Shown here: positions 1 through 12,100 of the stretch, one piece after another
Position numbering within the stretch: the stretch's first letter is position 1
Layout of the letters: each line of letters begins with the position of its first letter
DNA from: Alisma plantago-aquatica
Taxonomy: Eukaryota; Streptophyta; Magnoliopsida; Alismatales; Alismataceae
NCBI GenBank assembly: GCA_963693085.1
Contig: OY856411.1
Location: 69,243,001 to 69,307,000 of the forward strand
DNA length: 64,000 nt
Direction of reading: 5' to 3'
Made by a program: the position numbers and the translations under genes
The notes under the pieces: model-generated
What the model was told of the DNA's origin: nothing
Seen by the model: the letters and a program-made list of their open reading frames with translations, nothing else
Databases searched by the model: none

Positions 1-186
1 CAGTCGGGAAAAGTGGGTTAAAGAATTTTGAGGATGAATCAGTTTGAGTGATTCATTTTTATATTTAATGCTGCAACACATGGAGTTTTTTGTTTGTCTG
101 GGAGGGAGGTAGGGCACTTTTTTAATAAGAACTCGGATCCACCATGGTCATACTATATTGGCTAAGCCTCACAAAGGTGGGAAGAC
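1..186. other. ABCB28-like intron 9, sequence left of element H
   Basis: AT-rich sequence with no coding match. It ends in AAGAC (182-186), the left TSD of element H; the same five bases follow H at 28371-28375. It therefore continues directly into 28371-28566 in the pre-insertion gene. Confidence 0.7.
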
Positions 187-421
187 TGATGCAGATGCAG
201 GACAAGTCAAAGTCCTGGTTTAAGAAGCATGAGAGTGCATCCATTTAGGCTTAATTATTTCTTTATTATGTTATTCATGTCTTAGGGTTTTATTCGCAAA
301 TGGTTAGGTATTTGGAGCTACATGTAAAAATTTAATTTAGTGGAAATAAGCCAATTAGCTTCGTGTGAATTATCTATCTATCTATCTAACTATCTATCTA
401 TACATATACATATACATATAC

Positions 422-470
<49 letters not shown>

Positions 471-856
471 TCAGGCTAGAATACACTTGAGTGTACAGAT
501 CGTACTATACACTCAAGTGGTGTTCACATATCTAGACTTTTTTTTGGCGAATCCAAACTGTTGATATTCATTGTTATAACAAATATAGACTACATGCAAA
601 ATTTGAGCTCATTTCCATTCTTCTAAGTCACTATGTATGACCTACAAAATTGACGCATAAAACTAATTTGAATTGCATAATTTTTGTCTCCTTTTGATGC
701 ATCACCTATAAGTGTCCAAATGACTTCAAATTTTAAATGTGGTATGTTCACAAGATACCTAAGAAGATCTATGGTTTAAATATGCAAAATAGATGTTGCA
801 TGATGGAAAACAACTTGAGGTATTCAGTCTCCAATACACTCGAGTGTATTCCAGCT

Positions 857-895
<39 letters not shown>

Positions 896-3800
896 CATGC
901 ATGTTGTCCTCCATGTTGAATTAAATGAATGAAATTTGTTTTTGGAAACAGGTTTTGCAACAGTTGGTGTCAGAGCTCAAAGCCTAAACCCTAGGTCTAG
1001 GTCTGGGACACCACACCCTATTCACCATTAGCTTCTTAAACCCTAGGTCTAGGAGTCCCCATCCTCTATTGGATCTAGCGAGGTTGGGCCAATCATACAA
1101 AAAATTAATGGTTACGTTCACATGAAAATTATGTTGTCTTATTGTTCATCTCCTTCCCTGATATCTCCCCTCTTATCCAGAACTTCTTCCTCCAAGAATT
1201 TTCCCTTCATCACCACACATGGCCCTCCCCATCTCTCTGTCGGAATCCAAGAACTATATGTGTTTATTGTTCATTGTTCATTGTGAATAATAAGTTGCAG
1301 TATCGTTGATTGTGAACAGTATATTGTGGTACTATTCATTGCACACCCTTGATATGTTTTTGGGTGTGTTCTTCCTTCGTGTCGTTTCTACTACAACTTC
1401 ATGTCTCTCTAGCAACGTTCAAAGATTTTCATATCCCACTTTAGTCGTGAAATCACAATGCACCAAGGGACCCAGAGTTTAAAATTTCAAAATTCGATCA
1501 AACCTCATCAACTTGTGTCATGCTACATAATGACGACTTCCAATACAAGATGACCAAGTTCGATGCTTATTTTGGGGCCCAAATTATGAGATTACAAAAT
1601 CAAAGATATGTCTGCCACTTTGACCATATAGATGCAGATGCTGGCGAAATCAAAATTTCAAGCGAAATTTCGACAATTTTGTGGAAACCTCACTCCATGA
1701 TCGATACACTCATAGCCCAAAAGTCTTTACATGGGACGATTAAATTCTAAAGATGAGGACGACAACGCCAAATTATGCATATGCAGCTCCAACTTTTCCA
1801 CCACTTCTAGGGATGCCAATAGCAAAGCACAACACAATCACCAAGGCATTCGAGGATCCATTCTCCACCACTCCCAGAGTTAGCTTCTGACTTGAAGATA
1901 TTCATTGCTTTAACAATTTGCAGCAAAAGTGTTGTGTTCGTCTGACAAATCTTCCTCACACAAGGACATGTCATTGGCTTGTATCACAAACTTTTGATTT
2001 TGATCTCGCGATGAGATCTTTTACAGCTGAAGTGATTGATGTGGGACAAGTAATAGTCTTGGATTCAAAAGAATGAGAGTGTTGCCAATTAGTCATATTT
2101 AGTAATTTATTATGTTATCAAGTCCAATGGTGTTATTTGCAATTGTTTATATTGATATATATGTTTATGCTAGTTATGCCTTAGCCTCTCTTTTAACCCA
2201 TATCTATTGATTCTAATTTCTACATGATCTCTTGTCTTATAAAAGAGAGTGCCTTGTAATTGTTTTAGATCATCAAATAAAGATTATCCTTTTCCATATG
2301 GTAACAGACGGTTATGATCCTCCTTAGCCACTCCACCCTTTCCCCTCCCCAACCCTAACGCTTCCCCCCCAACCCTACTGCTTCCCCCTTTCTTTCTCTC
2401 CCACCCATCGCCCCCCATCCCCTCCCCAACCCTAACGCTCCCCCCCCTAACCCTACTGCTTCCCCCTTTCTTTCTCTCCCACCCATCGCCCCCCATCCCT
2501 CCCACCGCCGTTGCCCCCCCCCACCCCCTCATCCATGCCTTCGTTGCCATCCCCACCCCATTCAGCCACCACCCAGCTTCTCTCCCCCCTCCACGCCACC
2601 GCTGCCATCCCCCTGCCCATCGTTTCCGCCCATCCACCCCTCTCCTTAGTTGTTGCCCCCCTCCCTCTCCATCCCATCACCAACCCCCTCCTTCTTGCTA
2701 TTGCCCCCCCTCCTCGCCTCCTTCCCTTCCCTGTTGCAGCCAACCACAGCCCATTTCTCCCTTTCCTTGCAGTCGCCACTCCCTCCCCTCCCTCTCTAAC
2801 TCCACCCTCTTTTCTCTAGCCAAAAACTCTTTCCACTAATAGCCCGTAAACGCATTAAATGGTGCTCCTTTGCCTACGCCACATGGTGGAGTAAAAATCT
2901 CATTGTGGTGTAGGCTCTCCTTATTTTTCTCTACTGATTCTATTATGGTTTCAAAGATTTAGTGATTGGATCATCGATGTGGCTTAGTGTGTTGTATAAA
3001 ACTACGTCTTTATATGTGTGTGTCACCACCCTGTAACTCATGGCGTCTATGGATCCTCCCCAGTCGCTTTGTGTAGCAACCGTAGACTAGATGGCTTCAA
3101 CTACAATCTATGGCTAGCTTCATTTGAGCTTTATGTAAAAGCCCAAGGGCGGTATTCCCTTCTTACTTCTGCTGAACTGGCCCCTCCCGATGTAACGACT
3201 GATGGAAAAGCCAAACAAGCCCATGCTTCGTGGACTAAAGATTATTCGGGCATGATGATGTGGATGGTTAACATCGCCAAACCAAAGATCAATCAGTCTC
3301 TACTACTCCTACAGACAGCTAAAGCCATGTGGGATCAACTCTCCCATATGTACTCTCACCAACATAACCGAAGAAAGTCTTTAAGATCTTCAAGAATCAG
3401 GCAAAAAAGGGATATTAGACTAATGGATTTGTAGAGGATTATTACAACCAGTGTTCTTCTGGGAGGAATAGGTGCATCATCCTCTATTTTCTAATATCAA
3501 AGAAGTTTAGTGCCAACACAATGAACTTTATTAGTTCAATTTTTGGCAGGACTACCTAATACCTTCTCTAGAGTCGTTGATCAAATCTTATCTAGTGATC
3601 CCTTGACTACACTACAAGATGTACTCAAGTGCGTCCAACGAATTCCATCTATGTCATCCCTACCCTCTACTTCCTCTGACAGTTCTACTCTTGCAGTTTG
3701 CTCTGGTGAATCTAACCTAGGTTGTGGACAGGGATGTGATTAAGGTCGAGGTCGTTCTTTTGGAGGTCTTGGACGTGGTCCTTCTCCTGGATGTGGACGT

Positions 3801-6800
3801 GGACAACCTCCTACCAGTAGTTTATTATGTAACTTCTGTGGTCGCACAAACCACATTGAAGATCGTTGTTGGGCTAAACATGTTGAACCTACATGGGCAA
3901 ACCAAGTTATAACTAATGCTTGTCAAATCCATCCATTGTTGCCTCTAGTTCTACCATGCTCATTGTTGAGTGGATCTGTTCAGAGTTTCAAAAACTACTT
4001 CAAGCTCTTTCGCAACCTACTAATCTACATGGAGGTTCTTCTGTTGTACTTGCTTCCATTGCAACTTATGGTAAAAATAAATGGACCATTGACTCTGGTG
4101 CATCTGCTCATAAATTTGGTTGCTCTAATTATTTTCTAACATGACTAAAACAACTAGGGTTCCACCAAATACAATGGTTGATGGAACTTAGACTCATGTG
4201 CAAGGAAATAGGAACATTTCTCTATCTCATAATTTACCATTAAAATATGTGTTGTATGGTCCAAGATGTCCTCTAAATCCAATGTCTGTTAGTAAAACTA
4301 TTAAGAGCCGTCGGTGCTCTATCACATTTGATCTAGAGGGTTGTGTGTTTCAGGATCTCCACACGAAGACGAGGATTAATTCGCGCCATGAGGGACCAGA
4401 TGGACTGTACTACCTAGATGTACCACGATCTATTGTTGCTCTGTTTTCTTCTTCGGTGACTGAAAGATAATGGTACTATTGTCTAGGACATTCATCCATT
4501 GTTAAAAGTCGGAGTGCTTTATTCTTACCATACCAGAGAAAGTCTTCCATTGTGAAGCTTGTCAATTTGGAAAGAAACTAGGGTTGTGTTCCATAAGAAA
4601 AAAAGTATTAGTTACTAGTCTTTCTGGATTTAGACACTATATGACCTTCATTGATGATTACTCCTAAGAAAACTTGGCTATTTTGTGAAATGATCGAAGT
4701 AATACTTTGGATACTATTGGCACTTTTTTGGCTAAAATTAAAACCTAGTTTGATAAACATGTTAGAAAGTATTATTAGCCTATTTAATTAGTAGGTTAAT
4801 TAGTATTTGTTTTTAAGTGTCTCAGTCCATATAGCCTTACTTGAGTCCCAAGTTTGTAATGTTTCTCCCCTCTTTCCTATATATAGGGTAGGGGTATGCC
4901 TTCTAATATAGAACAACACAAGTGAGTTTTCCCTCACACTTTTCAACATGCTATCAGAGCACTTACCATGGAACTTTCGATCGAAATTGCGAAATTTTGA
5001 TTGAAATTGCAAAATATCGATCGAAATTTCATTTTTTTACAATCGGACATTGAAATGCATGTACGCAGGGACTGGTACGTAATTTCACGAAAATTTCGCA
5101 CTTGCCGTCGAAATTTCACAAAAGTCGGGGTATTTCGGTGCAAAAAACCCATTTTGGGTCTTGATATCGCGAAATCTCAACGGAACGGCCACACTGTTTC
5201 GCAAAACAATGTTCCGCCGGCTGAGTGAAGAGGAATTTTGCTTGTTTGGCGATTTTTTTGAGATTTCTTGCTCTCGGAGGCTGCTCTACTTGATTCTAAG
5301 GTATGTTACACCTCTACCTAGCCCATCTACTCCTCCCCCTTGTATCTCTACTCTCTTTTATACCCATCTTAATATATACTCCGAAAATCCTAAATTTTGG
5401 AATGACATTTCTCTTAAAATACTCAAGATCTTGAAGTAAAACTTGTAGATCTAAGAAACTATAGTGTAAAATACGTATGTGAATACTTATTTTGAAAATG
5501 CAATCAATATATTTCGTATTTATACCAAAAAATGGCTAAAAAGGCTTTTTTTAATGAAATTTCTTATTTTTTTGTATTTTTACACTTATGTAACTTGAAA
5601 TATATTATAATACTAGACAAATACAATATATGTTAACTAATTTCAGACTTTTCAATATTGTAACTTCATTTTTTATTTTTATACCAATTTAAATATTAAT
5701 TTCAGACCTTTAATTTTCTTATTTTTTGTATTTTTACAATTATAAAACACAATTGTATTATATACTAAACTAATACAATATATGTTAACTAATTTTGGTG
5801 TTTTCGATATTGTAACTTCTATTTTTATTTTTATATCAATTTAAATATTAAGTTCATACCTTAAATTAATATAAAAATATAAAAATGAACTAATTAAAAT
5901 AAAAATAATGAAGCACTTAGTTATACTTTTAACTTCTAAGTTTCTAACATGCAAACCTTAGGCTTTAAGATTTATTTATGTGCATGTGTTGACTTGATGT
6001 GATGGTTTATTCATGTTTTTATTTTTTAAAATTGCAATAGATGGCTTCTTCAACTGGTGATAGTGAAGGTGGAAGGAGAAATGATGAAGGTGGTAGAAAG
6101 GTCACTGATTTTGCATGGGCTCATTGTGATCAAGTTCCTGGTACTAAGCAACAAGTAATTTGCAAATATTGTGACAAGAAGATAGGGGGTGGGGGATCAC
6201 AAGATTCAAATCCCACATTATTGGTGGTGACAGGAACGTGGCCATGTGCAAGAAATGCCCTCAAGGAGTGAGGGATGATTTCCGGGAAATGATGAGTTAG
6301 AAGAAAAACATTCGTCAACATCAACATGAACTTGATCAACTCTATGTTGATACCCTCTTTGAATATGGGAGAGGAGGTTCTTATGTTGAGTCTGACTCAG
6401 ATGTAGATTATCCTGAAGGTTATATCACCTCCCAACAATGCCGCTTGTATCGCATGGTGCTTAGAGATTCCAAAAAGCAAGCGTGGGAGAGAGAGCAACA
6501 TGATGCATATAGGAGGGGCATTGGCCCATCTGTTTTTGAGCATGGTGGAGGCAGTGGTGCAGGTCGTGCGACTGGTTCCCCATCAGGAAGAGCATCCATC
6601 CCCGTGGTTGACTTGGGAGATGAGAGTGATAGGCCTGCCCAAGTTAAAAGAAAGAAAGGGACAATTGATAGCATGTTCAACAGATCACATTGCACAAGAG
6701 GGAGGTTGGGTGTAGACATAGATGAGCCAGGTATGAGAAGGCCAAAACCAGTACAACAGAAGCTGAAATCTATGTTTTCTAGTGCAAAGAACAAGGTTGG

Positions 6801-9058
6801 CAAAGCAGTGGGTAAATTCTTCTTTGCCCATGGGATCCCTGCACACGTGGCTACTGAGCCATATCTACAACACCTCTGGAGAACTGTTGGGGAGGTTGGA
6901 CCGGGTGTTAAAGCCCCCACTGCATATGAGCTTATGAATGTATACCTTCCTGAACAAAAAATGGAGATCCAAAAATGGATTGATGATAAGAAACAAAGGT
7001 AACTGGCACTAACTACTACGATTCTTTCTTTATTATCCACTCTTGATTGTTGCCTCTTGAACTTGAAGACTTTGAGTTTTTAACTCTACTTTTGTAATGT
7101 TTGTTGTGGGTGGGAAAATTATGGTGTGACATTAATGGTTGATGGTTGGACATCTGGAAATAGAAAACAAATCATCAACTTTCTTGCCTACTGTAATGGA
7201 TCCACCATTTTCCTTGGATCTGTTGATGCTTCTAGTGAGGCTCGGACTTCTAGATACATATCTAAATTGATGACCAGATATATCAAAGAAGTTGGTGTGC
7301 AAAATGTGGTTCAAATTGTAACTGATAATGGACCCAATTTCCAAAAGGTTGGAAAGTCTTTGATGGATAAGTATCCAATCCATTGGACTCCTTGTGCGGC
7401 TCACTGCATTGATTTAATTCTGAAAGATATAGGTGAGTCATATATGTTTGTTTGTATCCTTGTATTCCAATTTCCAATTCCAAATGACTCATACTCTCAT
7501 AGTTTCATAGTGTCATTATTTAATTTCATGCTCTGGTTTGATAAAATGTAGGTGGGTGGTCACATGTAAAGAATTTGATCATTGAAGCCAGGACAATCAC
7601 ATGCTTCATATACAATCGCTCATTTCTTTTAGCTGCTATGAGGAAGGAGTATTGTGGTGGTGACTTGGTGCGGCCAGGAGTCACCCGTTTTGCTTCTAAT
7701 TTTTTGGCATTGCAAAGCCTGAACTCAAAGAGGGATGGATTGAGAAAATTATTTGCTGGAGTTGAATGGGGTTCAATGAAGGAAAGCAAGACAGCACTAG
7801 GGGCCAAGTTAGAAGACCTTGTCAACAGTAGGAGCTTTTGGGAGAGAGTTACTACAATTCTTAAGATCATGGAACCAATAGTGAAGGTGCTCAGGTTGGT
7901 GGATGGAGATCAGTCGCCAACCATACCCTACTAGTATGAAGCAATGACAATGATGAGGGAGACAATACTGAAAATTGTTCCAAAAGGAAATGCCCAATAC
8001 ATGAAAATTATAAGGAAGCGGTGGGAGAAAATGCTTTTACACCCTATGCACAAAGCTGGTGAGCATAACTGATACTTATTCAATAATTATAGACATTTCT
8101 ATTTCTTAATAGTTGATACTTGACTATTGACACATACAATATTACTTAAAGCCATTTCTATGTCTTATTGTCTTGTAGCCCACTACTTGAACCCTAGATT
8201 CCAATACAAATACCAATTAGGGTTCAAGAGTGACTTCATGGCAGCTATTAAAGAAGTTGTAGAGAAACTTGTCACCACATCTGAAGAGAGGGTGATTATT
8301 ATGGATCAAGTAATACATATAGTCCGACCGAATCTATTATTTATTGAGAATAAATTCAGATTTTATTACCCTTGACCTTGTCATGTTACTTTGCAATTGC
8401 AGTTGAAGCAGTTCAGAGAAGGCATTGGATGCTTTGCGCATCCAAGTGTTATTGCTGATAGAGAAAAAGTTGTTCCATGTGAGTGGTGGTCATGGCATGG
8501 CACAGGTTGTGAAGAGCTACGTTGCATTGCTATGAGAATTCTATCACAGACAACTGTTGCAGGTGGTTGCGAAAGAAATTGGTCCACATTCAATCTCATG
8601 TATAGAAAAAGACGAAACAGACTTGGCGCACAACGTCTAAATGACTTGGGATATGTTCACTATAACATGAGGTTGAGGGCAAAAGACCTTAGAGAGCCAG
8701 AATTTAGAGAAGTGGACCTTTCTGTTATCCATGATCCAATTGATATTGCTTTTACCGTTGGTTATGGTGATGACAATGAGGATAATCCATTGCAGCAATG
8801 GATGAATGAGATTGGTGGTGCCCCAGTTTTAGACAGAAATGATGGCAGGCCAGATCCCACTGTGGAGGCAACATTTATGCCTAGTACTAGAGAAGAAGAA
8901 GAGACAACTAGAAGAGACTGCATCCCTGTACAAAGAATTGAAGAAGAAGAAGAAGAACACATTCAAGATGAGATGGATATTGAACAGGCAGTTGAAGAAG
9001 GTGGAACTCGCACTACTACCCACTCTTCCAAATCTGATGATGATGATGACGACGACGA

Positions 9059-9097
<39 letters not shown>

Positions 9098-9140
9098 CGA
9101 CGACGACGAGGACGACGACGACGACGACGACGATGACGAC

Positions 9141-9178
<38 letters not shown>

Positions 9179-12100
9179 TGGTGATGGTGACCAAGAAGGT
9201 GATGATCATACTGAAGAGTGGCAAGGATTTGTGAATGATGATGATGATCGACCTTATCTCTCTGAACCTAGGGCTGAAGTTGCACCTACTGAAACTCAAA
9301 TTCCATTTGCTGATAGTACATTCCAAAGAAGAAAAACTAGAGGTACAAAAGAATATATTGGCACACCAGAAGGTCTAACACTGTCACCACCACCTCTAGC
9401 TATTCTTCCAGCTCCTCAATACCAAAGTGATTATATTTCTGATTTGGCTGAATCGGCTGGGAGCATTAGCATTTCAGACAAGGATTCATCTTCTATTGCT
9501 GATTCTTTATTTGGGTACCCTTCTGCACAAAGACAACCCGCACCCGCAGTCGCACAACCACCACAACAAGATCCCTATAATTATGGCTATAGTTATGGTG
9601 GGAGTCGTGGGAATTATGGTAATGCACCTGATGCTTATTCTTCTTCTGGAGGTATACAGCCAGGTTATATGTATGGATATGGATACAATGACCCACTGAT
9701 GCAAGGTTATTCTTACACTGGAGAACATGTTCATATGGAATCTAATGATGGTGGGCAAACTTGGCAAGGATACCGTGATGTTTTGTATGTTCTTCCATTA
9801 GTTGTTGCTCCTCCAGCTCCAGTTGCTTCAGAACCATATATCGATCAAGCAAAAGCACTTAAGGAGTTTTTCCCAAAACATGGGATGATGCAGTTTGTGT
9901 CTGATGAGATCTACCAAGAACACATTCAGACATATAACCAAGTATACAGGAATCATATGAGTTGGGCAACATATGTTGATAGAATCAATGAGGATATGTA
10001 TGGTCAACCACCACAAGGACAAGAACACCACGACACTCAAGCTTCAACTAGGATTGTTGGACTCCTAGTTTACTACTACGCAAGACTTATGGAACATCAT
10101 AATGTGTAAGTTTGTTAGTTGTTAATTTGTTTTATTTTATAATTATAGTATAAGTTGTAATTTGTAAGCTTGTAAGTTGTAAGTTGTAACTGTAAGTTTT
10201 AAAGTCTAGTTGTTTAAACTTGAAATTTGTAAGTTTGTAACAGACTTAGTCTCTAACTGTCTAGCAGACTTGACATTTCTGTTCATTTGTGCACTCACTC
10301 ATCAAGACATGGATCCCACCCTAACCTCAAAACATATAAATTTATTATATAATCTAGTGTGTTTATGTCTAGACTTTGTGTTTGCAGAATTTCAAAGCTT
10401 AATTCCTTCATTTTGCCATCGAAATTCTGTCGAAATTGTTCAGCTTCCTTCACTTACAAATGTGGGAGACCCCCCCACATATCCAATATGAAATATTATT
10501 GCATATTTGAGTAGATCTTGGTGTTTAGATCATCCTGGTAAATTTTCATGATTTAATTCGCTTATTTGGTCGTCGAAATCGTTAGGGTCGTAAATATCAA
10601 AATTTAGTGTGAAATTTCAAAAAAAAATCTGTTTCTGGGTCATCGGACACGACATCGAAATCGGGCATTTAATTCTATGGCACTTACCATAACCCTAGAG
10701 AAGTAACAGAGAGAGACACCTCCTCTTACGAACGGCTATCGTCTTTCCATGGCTTCGGCCGACCGCTGGCCAGGCATCCACCCGGCCTCCGTAGTCGTTT
10801 CTCTTCTTCTTTCATATAGATTTCAATCTATACATCAGTGTTATCCTTCTCGGCCATCTACCCTTCCCGAATTCAAAGTCAAAGATAGGCACCCAGTCTC
10901 CCTTGTGGTCGTCACCCTCGAATCACGTCGTCTCTTCCCCGAGGTTCTCTTCCTAGTCATGTGCAGGCGTTGTTCATCCTAGCCATCATCATGCATCGCC
11001 GACCATGCCATCGCTTCCAACCTATCAAGGGTTGGGCATCATCTCAGACATCTTCTCTATTGTCGCAGCAACAAAGTAAAACATAGAAGCAAGGGAGTTG
11101 TCATAATCCCCCAATCCTCATTCCCTAGACGGTGCTACTCCCATCCAAACATGGTCGTGTTCTAGCAACTGTTTCTTGTGGCTAGTGTCATCCTAACAGC
11201 CTCCACAAATTCTCTGGACGGCGTTAATTCCCGTCCAGATTGGTCCTTGGTCTAGCAAGGGTTTGGTGTTGCCTCCGGTCCACACGATCAATTGTCACAA
11301 GTGAAGGTGCTAAGTCCTCTCACCCCTCCGGTGCGTCTTCCTGGGGTTGTTTCAACCTGGACAGCGCCAATTCCCGTCCAGATTGTGCACCAGCAGCCGC
11401 TGACACGGCGTGTAGTCCAACCAACATAGCGTGTCACAGTCTAGAAATCATCTGGCGGCACAGGGTTACGCTCAAATCGCAAGTTACACGGGCATGTCAG
11501 ATTCCAACACGACGTGTTGATGGATGTTTGACGCCTACATGGTGTGTCAAATTTCCAACACAAAGTGTTGACATAAATCTGCTTCACGCCTTGGACATCC
11601 TACGCGGCGTGTCAAAATAGCCACACGGCATATCAAAATTGCCACACGGTGTGTTGATGGGAGCTTGTCACCTTCGACCAACAAAGTTACACGTCGTGTT
11701 AGGACTTCGCACGGCATGTCCGTCTACTTCCAGTTCAAGTTAGGACATCCTCCAAATGTCTTTTTCTCCTTCAAATCTAATGCTAATCAGCTCATGTTTT
11801 ATGACCTAGTCCAAAAAAAAGTTCACGTCATAAAAGATCCATTTAATTTTTCTATTCGGATCTTATAATCAAGTTGTTTTTCATATTGATTCCGATTATC
11901 GGTTTCTCTACTCTGCATACTACACCTCGTGTTACAATTTTCCTTTCCCGCCCTCCCACCCATCATGTGTCTCTTTTCATGTATGGGGGTCATATGTCTC
12001 CTTTCCACACCACCTACTCATTCTCTCTGTATTTGGTGTGTAGGGGGATAAAGAGGAGAGAGAGACTATGAGGAGAGCATCTGAGGAGAGAGAAGAGAGA

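Larger units (their letters stand above)
187..962 (+). repeat. Element H 5' LTR (with MITE insertion)
   Basis: It is 776 bp, against about 325 bp for the 3' copy. The excess is the MITE at 468-860 and the TA tracts around it. It starts TGATGC and ends GCAACA, directly before the PBS. Confidence 0.75.

Noticed and set aside
1464..1700. Possible small hAT-C copy inside element H
   Set aside because: The start CAAGGG and the TTTCGACAATTTTGTGG stretch are suggestive, but no 8-bp TSD matches at any plausible end.
2284..2819. Three overlapping Gly- or Pro-rich ORFs
   Set aside because: They come from the C-rich leader of copia A and have no domain or codon signal.
8829..9326. 165-codon minus-strand ORF full of Val/Ile
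   Set aside because: It is the complement of the Asp/Glu codon run of the hAT transposase; no independent gene signal.
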